A DNA stretch of 53,192 nucleotides from Mucilaginibacter sp. JRF. GTDB taxonomy: Bacteria; Bacteroidota; Bacteroidia; Sphingobacteriales; Sphingobacteriaceae. The position numbers were made by a program, and so were the translations under genes. The notes below the pieces were generated by a model, which was not told the origin of the DNA, ran no database searches, and saw only the letters and a list, made by a program, of their open reading frames with translations. This document shows, piece after piece, positions 35,446 through 44,309 of this stretch. The first letter of the stretch is position 1, and each line of letters starts with the position of its first letter. Where the stretch lies: positions 1 through 53,192 of the forward strand of contig NZ_JADFBY010000014.1 in NCBI RefSeq assembly GCF_015223065.1, given 5' to 3'.

Positions 35446-36781
35446 CCGGTACGAATGGCGGCTGGTATTGCGGGTGATATACCTGTTTATTACCGTTACG
35501 GCAACAGCCTTTGTATTGGTAAAGGGCAGTTATCATTACCTCATCATCAGCGTACCGGCGGTAATTTACTGTGTGCTGAGCCTGATACGCTTTCAGCAAA
35601 AGGCACAGCAGGAGGTTAGCCAGTTTGTTGAATCGATACATTACCGCGATTTTTCGAGGCATTTTGATGTGCGCCGCGCGCCGGAGGAGTTGAAGCCTTT
35701 GCGTAAGGGATTTAATGATATCAACACTACCTTTAAGCTCATCAGCCGCGAACGCGAAACGCAATATTACTATCTGCAAAAAATATTGGAACTGGTTGAT
35801 ACGGGCATCCTATCCTACGATGAGGAAACCGGCGAAACCGGCTGGATAAACGAGGCTTTTAAAAAGCTGCTGGGTATCCCCTACTTAAAATCAATACACT
35901 CCTTAGAGAAACGGGAGGAAGCGCTTTACCGCGATATCATCAAACTAAAACCCGGCGATAGCAACATTGCCACCATTAGCCGCAACCAGCAACTGGTTAA
36001 AATTTTGGTTACGGCCAGTTTGCTGCGTAGCGAAGGTAAGATGTATAAGCTGATCGCTTTCCAAAACGTGAGCGAGGCGCTTGATGAAACAGAATCAAAG
36101 GCGTGGCAAAAGCTGTTGAGCGTAATGACGCACGAGATCATGAACTCGGTAGCGCCAATATCATCATTGGCTGACACGTTGAAAAACCGCCTTAAAAGCC
36201 CGGAAATTGCCGAAAGCCCGATGAGCAGTCAATTGGAGGACCTGGAGTTGGGTATCGATACCATTAAAAAACGCAGTGAGGGTTTACTTAAGTTTACCGA
36301 GAGCTATCGTAACCTGAATAAGATAACCAAGCTCGATTTGGAGAAAGTATTGGTGTGCGATCTGTTCGAGAACCTGAACAACCTGATGCTGCCATCCTTA
36401 GAGAAAAAGAATATCGAGCTAGATGTTATTCTGCGCGATCCATCGGTAGCTATTGAGGTTGATATTAACCTGATAGAGCAGGTATTGATCAACCTGCTGG
36501 TAAACGCCATCGAGGCGGTAAAAGATCAAAAGGAGCCGGTAATCACCCTATCTGCCGAAACTACCGCCAACAACAAGATAATACTTAAAATAGCCGACAA
36601 TGGCATCGGCATGCCACCCGAATTGCTGGATAAGATATTCATTCCATTCTTCAGCACCCGTAAAACAGGCAGCGGTATAGGGCTAAGCCTTTGCAAGCAA
36701 ATTATGCTGCTGCATAAGGGTAGCATTAAGGTGCAATCGGTTGAGGGTACAGGGTCGGCGTTTTTGCTGCAATTCAATTAA
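35435..36781 (+). CDS. membrane sensor histidine kinase, NtrB/NtrY-like
   Basis: 448 residues overlapping the regulator gene by 11 bases, so the two are translationally coupled partners. Two N-terminal helices (about 12-30 and 34-52) with only a very short loop between, so sensing is probably within the membrane or cytoplasm rather than by a periplasmic domain. A PAS-like segment follows (about 112-215), then a dimerisation helix with H233 in MTHEIMNSVAP, and a HATPase domain with NLLVNAIEAV, DNGIGM and GSGIGLSL. The HEIMN form of the H-box is typical of NtrY-like kinases. Confidence 0.95.
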   Translation: MIFNRYEWRLVLRVIYLFITVTATAFVLVKGSYHYLIISVPAVIYCVLSLIRFQQKAQQEVSQFVESIHYRDFSRHFDVRRAPEELKPLRKGFNDINTTFKLISRERETQYYYLQKILELVDTGILSYDEETGETGWINEAFKKLLGIPYLKSIHSLEKREEALYRDIIKLKPGDSNIATISRNQQLVKILVTASLLRSEGKMYKLIAFQNVSEALDETESKAWQKLLSVMTHEIMNSVAPISSLADTLKNRLKSPEIAESPMSSQLEDLELGIDTIKKRSEGLLKFTESYRNLNKITKLDLEKVLVCDLFENLNNLMLPSLEKKNIELDVILRDPSVAIEVDINLIEQVLINLLVNAIEAVKDQKEPVITLSAETTANNKIILKIADNGIGMPPELLDKIFIPFFSTRKTGSGIGLSLCKQIMLLHKGSIKVQSVEGTGSAFLLQFN

Positions 36782-36837
36782 TATGGTGTAACAATGTGCC
36801 GGCACGGCCGTCATATAACTATAAATAATTAAACACC

Positions 36838-37035
36838 ATGCGTTACTTTCTTTGCATCATATTTCCGCCGCTTGCCGTGTTTACCACCGGCCGTTTAGGC
36901 GCTTTTATACTTAGTATACTACTTACCTTATTTTTTTGGATACCCGGCGTTATACACGCCATACTGGTAACTAACGATTATTATGCCGCCAAAAGGCACC
37001 GCCAATTGGTTAGGGTAATGAGGTACAGCAGGTAA
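36838..37035 (+). CDS. YqaE/Pmp3 family small membrane protein
   Basis: 65 residues with two helices: IIFPPLAVF then LLTLFFWIPGVIHAI, the diagnostic pattern of the Pmp3/YqaE family (stress-inducible membrane peptides associated with membrane potential under salt stress in yeast and plants). A basic tail of about 18 residues extends beyond the usual length. The stop codon region forms part of a perfect 12-bp stem-loop. Confidence 0.85.
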   Translation: MRYFLCIIFPPLAVFTTGRLGAFILSILLTLFFWIPGVIHAILVTNDYYAAKRHRQLVRVMRYSR

Positions 37036-37065
37036 TATATACCTGCTGTACTTTATCATTTTTAT
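37023..37065 (+). terminator. terminator overlapping the end of the YqaE gene
   Basis: Perfect 12-bp stem GTACAGCAGGTA (37023-37034) / TACCTGCTGTAC (37040-37051) with a 5-base loop, followed by TTTATCATTTTTATT. The upstream arm includes the last codons and part of the stop codon of the YqaE-type gene. Confidence 0.75.
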
Positions 37066-39056
37066 TCCTTACCAAAGGTTATACCCTGCCAGTCATCCGT
37101 ACGGAATGGTGAGGCAGGCAGATCATCAGCATTGTATAAATTACAATCGGGGTTATTGCCCCAACCATAGCGCACCGCTACCGGCGCGGTTACTTCGGCG
37201 CTGCTTACAATCACTTTATTGCCCTCAATTTTGGCATCGGCCCAATAGAATTTTTTATCGGCACCGGCAATGGCAAAGCCTGTAGGCTTATCGCCTTTAG
37301 CTTTTAGTCCGGCTGCGTTGCTAAAGGTTAACTCCATAGCGTTACCATTGGCTTTGGCCGAGGTGTATACCGGGCCTGAGTAATTTACCTTTTCGCCATA
37401 AGTTTTAGCGCGGGCTATTAAGGCCAGCCTGCGGCCAACATCCTGCTTATTGGCAGGGTGAATGTTGCCGCCATCGCCAATATCAATAGTTACGGCCATA
37501 CCGGTGTTGGGCTGTTTCAAGGTTAGCAACTGCGCTTCGCGCAACTCTGCCCAGGCCGATTCAACCGGAGCTTTATCCTTTGGCATGTAAGCCGCCAGTT
37601 GCACAAAATAGAACGGGAAATTACCCTGCCCCCATTTGTTTCGCCAGTTATTGATCATCAGCGGGAATAGCGTGCGATATTGATAAGCCCTGTCGGCATT
37701 GCTTTCGCCCTGATACCAAATAGCGCCTTTAATGGTATAGTTAATAATAGGGTTTACCATAGCATTGTATAATACCGTTGGGCGGTTAGGGCCATCCGGG
37801 CGGTAAGGCATGGGTGGCATATCCGTCATTTTGTTGATGATGTTATACTTCCAGTCACCTGCCAGGTTGATGGCCTCGCCGGGTTTGCCAACCGGGGCTA
37901 TGTTTACCGGCTTTTCATCAAAACCGCCATTACCGCCGGTATCAAAAACACGCACGGCAATAACGTTCTCGCCTGCTTTTACCAGTTTGCCCGGTATGGT
38001 ATATTCACGATTGGCAAAGTATATCTCGTTATGGCCAACCTCAACGCCATTGAACCAGGTTACGTCCATATCGTCCAATGCGCCCAGGTTTATAACCAGA
38101 TCCTTACCCGCCCAGGCGGCAGGCACATTGATCACCTTACGGAAACCTACTATGCCATCAAAATCGGGCATACCGTTCTTTTCCCAAAAACCGGGTACCT
38201 TAATAGTTTTCCATGCGGCATCACTGTAACCGCTCTCTATCCATGGCAGTTTACCGTTGGCGTATGATGGATCTTTCTTGTCGATCAAACCTATCCATTG
38301 GTGTAACTCGTTCTCGTAACGGGCCAGAAGTTCCTTTTCTGTCGGGCTGCTTTCCATAGCCTCAACCTTTGGCGCAAAGGCTGGCATCTGCTTAAGTGCA
38401 TCCCCGCTTGTCCAGGCCTCGGCAATGGTGCCGCCCCAGGTGGTATTGATTATCCCTATCGGGATGTGTTTGCTCTCGTACAGGTTACGGGCAAAAAAGT
38501 AAGCCACTGCCGAAAACTTAGGGAATGTTTCGGGAGTACATATCTGCCAGTCGCCACGGGTGGTAAATTCGGTTTGCTGTTTAATATTGGTAGCATTCTC
38601 AATTTTCAGCATCCTGATCTGCGGAAAATTCGCTGCTGCTTTTTCCTGCGGAAAATTTACGATATCGCCATACATAGCTGTAGGCGTCATCTCCATGTTT
38701 GATTGCCCTGAGCATACCCACACCTCACCAATCAGCACATCCTTTAATTCGGTCTGCTCGCCATCATTAAAAGTAATGGTGTACGGGCCGCCATAGGTTG
38801 GTGTGGCTACCTTGGTTTTCCAGTTGCCTGCGGCATCAGCCTTAATGGTGTAGCTCTTTTTGTTCCACGATGTAGTGATCACTACATTTTTATCTGCCGA
38901 GGCCATGCCCCACAGGTTTACATTGGTTTTTTGCTGCAATACCATTTTATCGGTAAAGCATCCGGGTAGTGTTACCTTGGCCTCACAAACTGTCCCAGTA
39001 ATTGATAAAAACGCCGCTAATAGTGTCCCTTTCACAGCATGAATTGTCCTTGTCAT
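37062..39056 (-). CDS. sialate O-acetylesterase-type SGNH esterase
   Basis: 664 residues with a signal peptide (to about residue 26). SGNH-hydrolase features: CSGQSNMEM with likely nucleophile S119, WGGTIAEAW, WYQGESNA, and a DIGDGGNIHPANKQDVGRRL block near residue 530 bearing the Asp/His. Residues about 270-400 form an inserted jelly-roll, carbohydrate-binding-like module. It probably removes acetyl groups from sialic acids or plant polysaccharides in the periplasm or at the surface. It converges with the YqaE gene. No sugar-utilisation locus is adjacent, so the true substrate is open. Confidence 0.93.
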   Translation of the reverse strand: MTRTIHAVKGTLLAAFLSITGTVCEAKVTLPGCFTDKMVLQQKTNVNLWGMASADKNVVITTSWNKKSYTIKADAAGNWKTKVATPTYGGPYTITFNDGEQTELKDVLIGEVWVCSGQSNMEMTPTAMYGDIVNFPQEKAAANFPQIRMLKIENATNIKQQTEFTTRGDWQICTPETFPKFSAVAYFFARNLYESKHIPIGIINTTWGGTIAEAWTSGDALKQMPAFAPKVEAMESSPTEKELLARYENELHQWIGLIDKKDPSYANGKLPWIESGYSDAAWKTIKVPGFWEKNGMPDFDGIVGFRKVINVPAAWAGKDLVINLGALDDMDVTWFNGVEVGHNEIYFANREYTIPGKLVKAGENVIAVRVFDTGGNGGFDEKPVNIAPVGKPGEAINLAGDWKYNIINKMTDMPPMPYRPDGPNRPTVLYNAMVNPIINYTIKGAIWYQGESNADRAYQYRTLFPLMINNWRNKWGQGNFPFYFVQLAAYMPKDKAPVESAWAELREAQLLTLKQPNTGMAVTIDIGDGGNIHPANKQDVGRRLALIARAKTYGEKVNYSGPVYTSAKANGNAMELTFSNAAGLKAKGDKPTGFAIAGADKKFYWADAKIEGNKVIVSSAEVTAPVAVRYGWGNNPDCNLYNADDLPASPFRTDDWQGITFGKE

Positions 39057-39432
39057 ATAAAGATTGTATAGTTGGATGGTTAAATATAGTTATTTATTGC
39101 TAAATCAATTTTATGGCAACGGGCAATTAAATCTACAATTTGGGAAATCAGCGAAGAAAACATTACACACTATTTTTCAGGCAGTTACAACCATACGTAA
39201 TACACGTTTTAAAGTTTCACATTTCTTAAAACCTGCGGGAGTTAAACATTTCGTCAACCTCAAAATACTTTTCTTTTCAGTTATCACTATTCCCTAAGTT
39301 TTTATTTTCTCACGAAAATCGACCTGATATTTTATATCTGCGCTATAATGCAACAGGTTTATTACACTTTTCGCACAAAACGCCTATTTCACACTTTTGG
39401 GTCATTGGACTCATTATTGAATTACTCACAGT
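39057..39432. other. 376-bp divergent intergenic region
   Basis: AT-rich spacer between the esterase and the lipoprotein at 39433. No gene or strong stem-loop seen; it must hold both promoters. TATATTTA near 39092-39085 on the minus strand is a weak -7 candidate for the esterase. Confidence 0.4.
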
Positions 39433-40065
39433 ATGAAAAGAATATTACTTAGTGCTTTGATCATTACCGCCCTATCAAGCTGTGGAAAGCTTAATGATGT
39501 ATTGCCTGATTCAGCCGCTACCAAACCAGCCACCGGAAATATCACCAGACCAACCACTCAGGAAGATCTGAAACTATTGAATATGATAACCGTTACGCCG
39601 GTTATTTTTGAAACGCCAACACAAGTTGTTACCACCAGCGTTGATGGCAGCACACTTAACCTGGCACTTAACGAGCGTGTACATTTACTAATGGATAAAG
39701 ACCGTTTTGAAAACTCGTGGAGTATAGTTTTTAATGAAGATTATACCGGCAGCATTTTCAACGGACTTGATTATACTACCGAAACCCAATGGGGCACTAC
39801 AGTACATAACTGGCGCACCAACAACCTTAACCAGTTTGTAAAAACAGTTACCGATACCACCATTGCAGGTACAACCGTAGTTAACGTAAAATTTGAACGC
39901 AACTTTAATTACTATAAAAATTTCGATTCTGCCGAGCAGGCGCAGGCACAACAAGCCGTGCTGCAAGGTAAAACACAAACCATAAAATTCGCTACCCGTT
40001 ACGAACCGGACACCGATACTACGCGCTACCATACCATAACCGCCAAGGTGGTGTTCAGGAAGTAA
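39433..40065 (+). CDS. hypothetical lipoprotein
   Basis: 210 residues; signal peptide with lipobox LSSC at residues 14-17, then GKLND. The mature part has a linker rich in Thr/Pro followed by a beta-rich domain (residues about 60-210) with no recognised family. It is not obviously related to the three lipoproteins in the first 14 kb. A clear terminator follows, so it is expressed by itself. Confidence 0.8.
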   Translation: MKRILLSALIITALSSCGKLNDVLPDSAATKPATGNITRPTTQEDLKLLNMITVTPVIFETPTQVVTTSVDGSTLNLALNERVHLLMDKDRFENSWSIVFNEDYTGSIFNGLDYTTETQWGTTVHNWRTNNLNQFVKTVTDTTIAGTTVVNVKFERNFNYYKNFDSAEQAQAQQAVLQGKTQTIKFATRYEPDTDTTRYHTITAKVVFRK

Positions 40066-40091
40066 AAAAAGTACATATTCTTTTTTAGGGT

Positions 40092-40124
40092 AAGGGCCGT
40101 TTCCGTATGGAAACGGCCTTTTTT
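40092..40124 (+). terminator. rho-independent terminator
   Basis: Perfect 10-bp stem GGCCGTTTCC (40095-40104) / GGAAACGGCC (40109-40118) with a 4-base loop and a T6 tail. It argues against a start at 40123 for the next gene and supports the ATG at 40201. Confidence 0.9.
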
Positions 40125-40200
40125 GTTAAAAAACAGCGTTTATTTGATATTATCGGCCATTATTACAACATTTGGGGGTCGATGTTGGCAGGCGTATTAC

Positions 40201-42138
40201 ATGACCCTAAGAAACTACCTTACATATTTTTTAATATCACTGCTGTTATGCACTGCCTGCTACGCCCAAAACACCGACAGCCTGCAACAGTTATACAACA
40301 AGGCCAAAACACACTCAAATTTTTATCAGGATACGGCCAACATTAGTTTGCTCACGCAACTATCGCTGGCTAAACGTACTGATAATACCGATACCGCCCT
40401 GCTGCTGGGCAAACAAGCTCTGAAAATTGCCCGCAATACTAACTATGCCATGGGCGAAGCCAACGCGTGGTCGAGCATTGGGAGCGCTTATTATGTGCAG
40501 GGCTCGTACTTTTTATCGTTAGAGGCGGCTACCAACCTAATGAATGTAAGCTCGCGCATACAATACAAAAGGGGAATTGGCGATGCCTACCAGTTAAGGG
40601 GATTGATCTTTTTAGGTCAGGATGAATATAAGGATGCGATTACCGAATTTTCAAAGGCCCTGAAAATATATAAACAGCTCGATAATAAATTTAAGATGAC
40701 CCGCATGCTGTTTGATATCGGGTTGAGTTATGATGAGCTGCGCGATACGGTTAAGGCATTTAATTATCTTAATCAGGCCAAAACACTGGCCATAGCTACT
40801 GCCGATGAGCAAATGGTTGCCATGACCTATAATCGCATGGGCGAAACCTATTATCATAGCAAGGCTTACAAAACCGCTATCAGCTATCATAATAAGGTAT
40901 TAACAGGCACTTATCAAGATAAATGGGAAAACGCTTTTGCGTATTCGGGACTGGCACAGGCACAATATGAATTGGGTAATTATAGCGCGGCACGACAAAA
41001 CGCTACCAAAAGCCAACAACTGGCCCATGAGGTGCTAAGCCTTTGGGATGAAGTACGCGCCTTAAAAATACTGGCAAAAGCCTACGCCAGTTTAGGCGAT
41101 TATGAACAGGCCTATAAGTACAACACCTTAATGGGCACTTATAATGATAGCCTGCTGAATGATAACAAAGAGAAAAAGCTGAACTACCTGCATCTGCGCC
41201 AGCAGCGGGATGAGAATATAAAGCTGGAAAAACAGAGCGAGATACATCACCAAAAAACACGCTTTAACCATTTGCTGATGGTGGCCATTGGTGTTATGGC
41301 TGTTTGCATCAGCATATTCGCGTTTATTATTAGTCGCAGCAATGTTCAAAAAACTACGCTGAACAATAAGCTTGAACGCCGCAATAAATCAATAGCCCGG
41401 CAAAAGGAGGAAATAAGCCGACAGAACGAAAAGCTCGACGCCATAAATCATACCAAGAACCAGCTATTCTCGGTGATCAGTCATGATTTGAGGGGGCCAT
41501 TCGCATCAATGATGCAAACTATTGACCTGATACGTGATGATGAACTGACCGTTGAAGAACGGGACAAGATACTGGATAACTTTTATAAACAGGTAGGCCA
41601 GATATCGGCTATGGTGAATAACCTGTTACTGTGGGCTAACAGTCAGCTGGAAGGTAACATTACCCAACCACGTGAGCTTGACGCTACTGAGATAGCTAAC
41701 GAGATCATCAATGTATCGGGCTACCTTGCCGGTAATAAAAACGTGCAGTTGTTACATAAGTATGATGGCCCCAAACCTGTTTTTGCCGATGCCGATCACC
41801 TCAAGATCATCATACAAAATTTGGTGGGTAATGCCATTAAGTTTACCCCATCGGGCGGCTCGGTAACCATAACTTATAGCGAGGATGAGGATAACCAGGT
41901 AATTCACATCAGAGATACCGGCGTGGGCATCAGCCTCGAAAAAATGGGTAAGCTATTTAAGGTAGTTGGTAAAAGCATCAGCGGCTATGGTACTAACCAC
42001 GAGCAAGGGGCGGGTATCGGCCTGTTACTCATTAAGCAATTTACCGAGGTTAACAACGGTCGCCTTAAGTTACAGAGTGAACCGGGGGCAGGTACCGAGG
42101 TATCGGTATATCTGCCTAAGTATGCACCTGCTCAATAA
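40201..42138 (+). CDS. TPR-containing sensor histidine kinase
   Basis: 645 residues from the ATG at 40201, which gives a signal peptide (MTLRNYLTYF to CYAQ); an upstream in-frame ATG at 40123 falls at the terminator tail. About seven tetratricopeptide-type repeats fill residues 35-345 in the periplasm, then a membrane helix (FNHLLMVAIGVMAVCISIFAF), a coiled coil, a dimerisation domain (ISHDLRGPF) and a HATPase domain (NLVGNAIKF, DTGVGIS, GAGIGLLL). No response regulator is beside it, so it is an orphan. Its 3' end overlaps the converging gene by 7 bases. Confidence 0.94.
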   Translation: MTLRNYLTYFLISLLLCTACYAQNTDSLQQLYNKAKTHSNFYQDTANISLLTQLSLAKRTDNTDTALLLGKQALKIARNTNYAMGEANAWSSIGSAYYVQGSYFLSLEAATNLMNVSSRIQYKRGIGDAYQLRGLIFLGQDEYKDAITEFSKALKIYKQLDNKFKMTRMLFDIGLSYDELRDTVKAFNYLNQAKTLAIATADEQMVAMTYNRMGETYYHSKAYKTAISYHNKVLTGTYQDKWENAFAYSGLAQAQYELGNYSAARQNATKSQQLAHEVLSLWDEVRALKILAKAYASLGDYEQAYKYNTLMGTYNDSLLNDNKEKKLNYLHLRQQRDENIKLEKQSEIHHQKTRFNHLLMVAIGVMAVCISIFAFIISRSNVQKTTLNNKLERRNKSIARQKEEISRQNEKLDAINHTKNQLFSVISHDLRGPFASMMQTIDLIRDDELTVEERDKILDNFYKQVGQISAMVNNLLLWANSQLEGNITQPRELDATEIANEIINVSGYLAGNKNVQLLHKYDGPKPVFADADHLKIIIQNLVGNAIKFTPSGGSVTITYSEDEDNQVIHIRDTGVGISLEKMGKLFKVVGKSISGYGTNHEQGAGIGLLLIKQFTEVNNGRLKLQSEPGAGTEVSVYLPKYAPAQ

Positions 42139-42587
42139 ATTTTTTCAATTTGATATTGCTTGCCGTTAAGCGCGAAACTATCACCCGCTTTTTTCCCCTT
42201 CAACATAGCCCCAATTGGCGATGCTATTGAAACGGCTATGTATTGCACCCCATCCGCATTAAGCATACCCGCGCTTATGGATATATAAAAAATTCCGTTA
42301 TTGGTTATCACCACACTACCCGGGTCGGCAAAGCCTGTTGTATTAGGTGCGGTGCTTAAATGGTTAAGTACTACTTTTAATTTATTAGCCTCGTTAAGCT
42401 GGCTCATATTGCGGTCGGTTTCCTGCTGCATCATGGCACGGCCTGTTTCGTATTTATCGCCCGCGCTACTTTTGGTTTCATTATTGGCAGATTGCTGCGC
42501 TTCGGCAATGGCATGCCCGGCTTCGGCAATTTTTAGCTGTACGTAGTTGAGGCAAAGGGTATGGAGTTGGGCTTTCAGATCTGTCAT
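42132..42587 (-). CDS. GreA/GreB C-terminal-domain-like protein
   Basis: 151 residues from the ATG at 42587 (MTDLKAQ); a longer frame to 42680 adds a stretch that runs through a hairpin and has no protein character. Residues 1-75 are helical and charged with Gln/Glu-rich heptads (AEAQQSANNETKSSAGDKYETGRAMMQQE), like the Gre/Rnk coiled coil. Residues 85-151 resemble the FKBP-like domain of transcript cleavage factors (SPIGAMLKGKKAGDSFALNGKQYQIEKI). Likely an RNA polymerase-binding factor, but cleavage activity cannot be claimed. Confidence 0.75.
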   Translation of the reverse strand: MTDLKAQLHTLCLNYVQLKIAEAGHAIAEAQQSANNETKSSAGDKYETGRAMMQQETDRNMSQLNEANKLKVVLNHLSTAPNTTGFADPGSVVITNNGIFYISISAGMLNADGVQYIAVSIASPIGAMLKGKKAGDSFALNGKQYQIEKIY

Positions 42588-42606
42588 GCAAAGGGATAAA
42601 ATATAG

Positions 42607-42710
42607 GTTTCAAGTATACTAAAAAAATAAGAGCCCCCTTGCACTCGCTGCCTGGGGACTCTCAACCTAAACCTTATCACATATGTAAGAATTGAACTTA
42701 CATAGCATTA
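42607..42710 (-). ncRNA. candidate structured small RNA or leader
   Basis: Two stem-loops in a row on the minus strand. The first is a perfect 8-bp stem TATGTAAG/CTTACATA (42682-42689 with 42697-42704) around the loop TTCAATT. The second is GAGAG-CCCC / GGGG-CTCT (42629-42663, one mismatch) followed by TTATTTTTTTAG, a terminator shape. This would end a short transcript just before the Gre-like gene, or attenuate that gene. The loop matches a tRNA T-loop, but no other tRNA arms are found. Identity unknown; 42588-42888 otherwise appears non-coding. Confidence 0.35.
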
Positions 42711-42888
42711 TAACGCACCTAAATGCGAAATAATATACGAACATATTAAAATCAGTTTAACACGATGAATTTCAGCAGCTTATTTTTGAAAAATATAGTT
42801 TATAGATATTTTATTAACTACACGTTACCTAATTTAACAGTGTTACAGATACACTATTTAACTGTAAAACTGACGGTAAAACGGTTAA

Positions 42889-43908
42889 CTATCTTTTCTC
42901 AACCCTGTCATAAAACCCACCGAACGAGTTTGTTTTTACGGCATCCTCATTAAAAAAATCGCCGGGGAAGCCTAATGGTATCGCGCTCACTCCATCAAGC
43001 GCCTTTAAATGCGCATCGGTCAATACCACATCTGTTACCTTCAGGTTTTCCTCTAACTGGCTAACCTTGGTAGCGCCTACAATAGGAATGGACGAAAAGC
43101 CTTGTTGCCTTGTCCACGCCAAAGCCACATTACCGGGCGATACGCCTAACTCGTCGGCTATTTCAATAACCTTTTTGGTGATGATCACACTATTATCATC
43201 AAGGCGTTTGCTTTCGGGTTTTATACGTCCCTGTTCGCCGCGCAGGTATTTACCTGTTAACGCGCCTCCGGCTAATGGCGCCCAGGGTGTAACCGTCATG
43301 CCGAAGTGTTTGGCCATGGGTATCAATTCACGCTCAGGTGTGCGTTGCAGCAGGCTGTACTCTACCTGTAAGGCGATCAGCTGGCTCCAGCCCATCAGTT
43401 CGGCAAGGGTATTGCCTTTGGCTACTACCCATGCGGGGGTATCGCTTATGGCGGCGTAGTTTACCTTGCCCTGGCGTATCAGGTCATCCAGGCCACGCAG
43501 CACCTCGTCTATCGGGGTAATGTTATCCCAAATGTGCAGGTAAAGCACATCAATAAAATCGGTTTGCAGGCGCTTCAAACTTTCCTCAACACTGCGCATC
43601 ATGTTTTTGCGGTTATTGCCCGATGCATTGGGGTTGGTTTTATTATCAAGCAAGGTATATTTGGTGGCCAGTACAAAGTAATCACGATCGTGGTTGCTCA
43701 CATATTCGCCTATAGTTTTTTCGCTGGTGCCCAGCTTGTATACATTGGCCGTATCAATAAAGTTGCCGCCGGCATTGGCAAAGGTATCCATAATGGCAAA
43801 GCTGGTTTCCTTATCGGCGCCCCAACCGGCCTCGGTACCAAAACCCATTGTGCCCAAACAAAGCTCAGACACCTTTAAGCCCGAACGGCCTAATAATTTG
43901 TAGTTCAT
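42889..43908 (-). CDS. aldo/keto reductase
   Basis: 339 residues, a full-length NADPH-dependent (alpha/beta)8 barrel oxidoreductase. Catalytic tetrad visible: Asp and Tyr in NFIDTANVYKLGTSE, Lys in FVLATKYT, His in DVLYLHIWD. The cofactor-binding region near the C-terminus reads FSSIPIVGATKVSQLEENL. It most resembles the family of general aldehyde/ketone reductases (YajO/Tas-like). It has divergent orientation to the small gene at 43992; a TAATTTTG box at 43974-43967 could be its -7 element. Substrate unknown. Confidence 0.94.
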   Translation of the reverse strand: MNYKLLGRSGLKVSELCLGTMGFGTEAGWGADKETSFAIMDTFANAGGNFIDTANVYKLGTSEKTIGEYVSNHDRDYFVLATKYTLLDNKTNPNASGNNRKNMMRSVEESLKRLQTDFIDVLYLHIWDNITPIDEVLRGLDDLIRQGKVNYAAISDTPAWVVAKGNTLAELMGWSQLIALQVEYSLLQRTPERELIPMAKHFGMTVTPWAPLAGGALTGKYLRGEQGRIKPESKRLDDNSVIITKKVIEIADELGVSPGNVALAWTRQQGFSSIPIVGATKVSQLEENLKVTDVVLTDAHLKALDGVSAIPLGFPGDFFNEDAVKTNSFGGFYDRVEKR

Positions 43909-43991
43909 AAAAGCAGATGATTTAAGTAAAACATTATAAACAAGTACAAGGTTGTATCAATAATATCAAAATTAACCCTTAAAGGCAGGTT

Positions 43992-44309
43992 ATGAAAATT
44001 ATTAACACCACAAAACCAATATTGGTTGATGAGCTGTACGAATATTTAAAGGATAACCTGAACAGGCAATTCCGCGAACACAAAAAAGAGAATATTGATT
44101 TTGACCTATTGCTCAACGGGCAAACCATCACCATACAAAAGCCCGACCTGTATGATGGCTTTTTGTTCAGGCTTACGACTACCGGCAGCACTACGCTGGA
44201 AGTAGCAAAATCAGAACATTACGTTGATGATGTAAATGTGCTTACGCTTGAATCTGTTTTGGACGATCTGTTTGTTAAACACCTGGGCGCTACCGCACCG
44301 CAGATATAA
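43992..44309 (+). CDS. hypothetical small cytoplasmic protein
   Basis: 105 residues with no signal peptide or membrane helix, and a mixed alpha/beta composition. ATG at 43992 preceded by GGCAGG at a usable distance. The first 40 residues are probably helical (VDELYEYLKDNLNRQF), the middle a beta hairpin (FDLLLNGQTITIQKP). No family recognised. Its stop codon abuts the stop of the converging desaturase gene with no base between. Confidence 0.65.
   Translation: MKIINTTKPILVDELYEYLKDNLNRQFREHKKENIDFDLLLNGQTITIQKPDLYDGFLFRLTTTGSTTLEVAKSEHYVDDVNVLTLESVLDDLFVKHLGATAPQI

Noticed and set aside
35276..35779. 167-codon minus-strand frame opposite the regulator/kinase junction
   Set aside because: It is antisense to two well-supported overlapping genes and has no protein-like features.
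40123..40200. Upstream start for the TPR kinase
   Set aside because: It begins inside the tail of a strong terminator; the ATG at 40201 gives a clean signal peptide.
42132..42587. Reading this gene as a 3-oxoacyl-ACP synthase
   Set aside because: At 151 residues it is far too short and has no thiolase motifs; the coiled-coil plus FKBP-like end fits Gre-type proteins.
42588..42680. N-terminal extension of the Gre-like protein
   Set aside because: The added residues run through a stem-loop and T-rich tract and do not resemble the family; the ATG at 42587 fits the expected domain start.
42682..42704. tRNA gene suggested by a T-arm-like hairpin
   Set aside because: No acceptor, D or anticodon arms could be placed around it.
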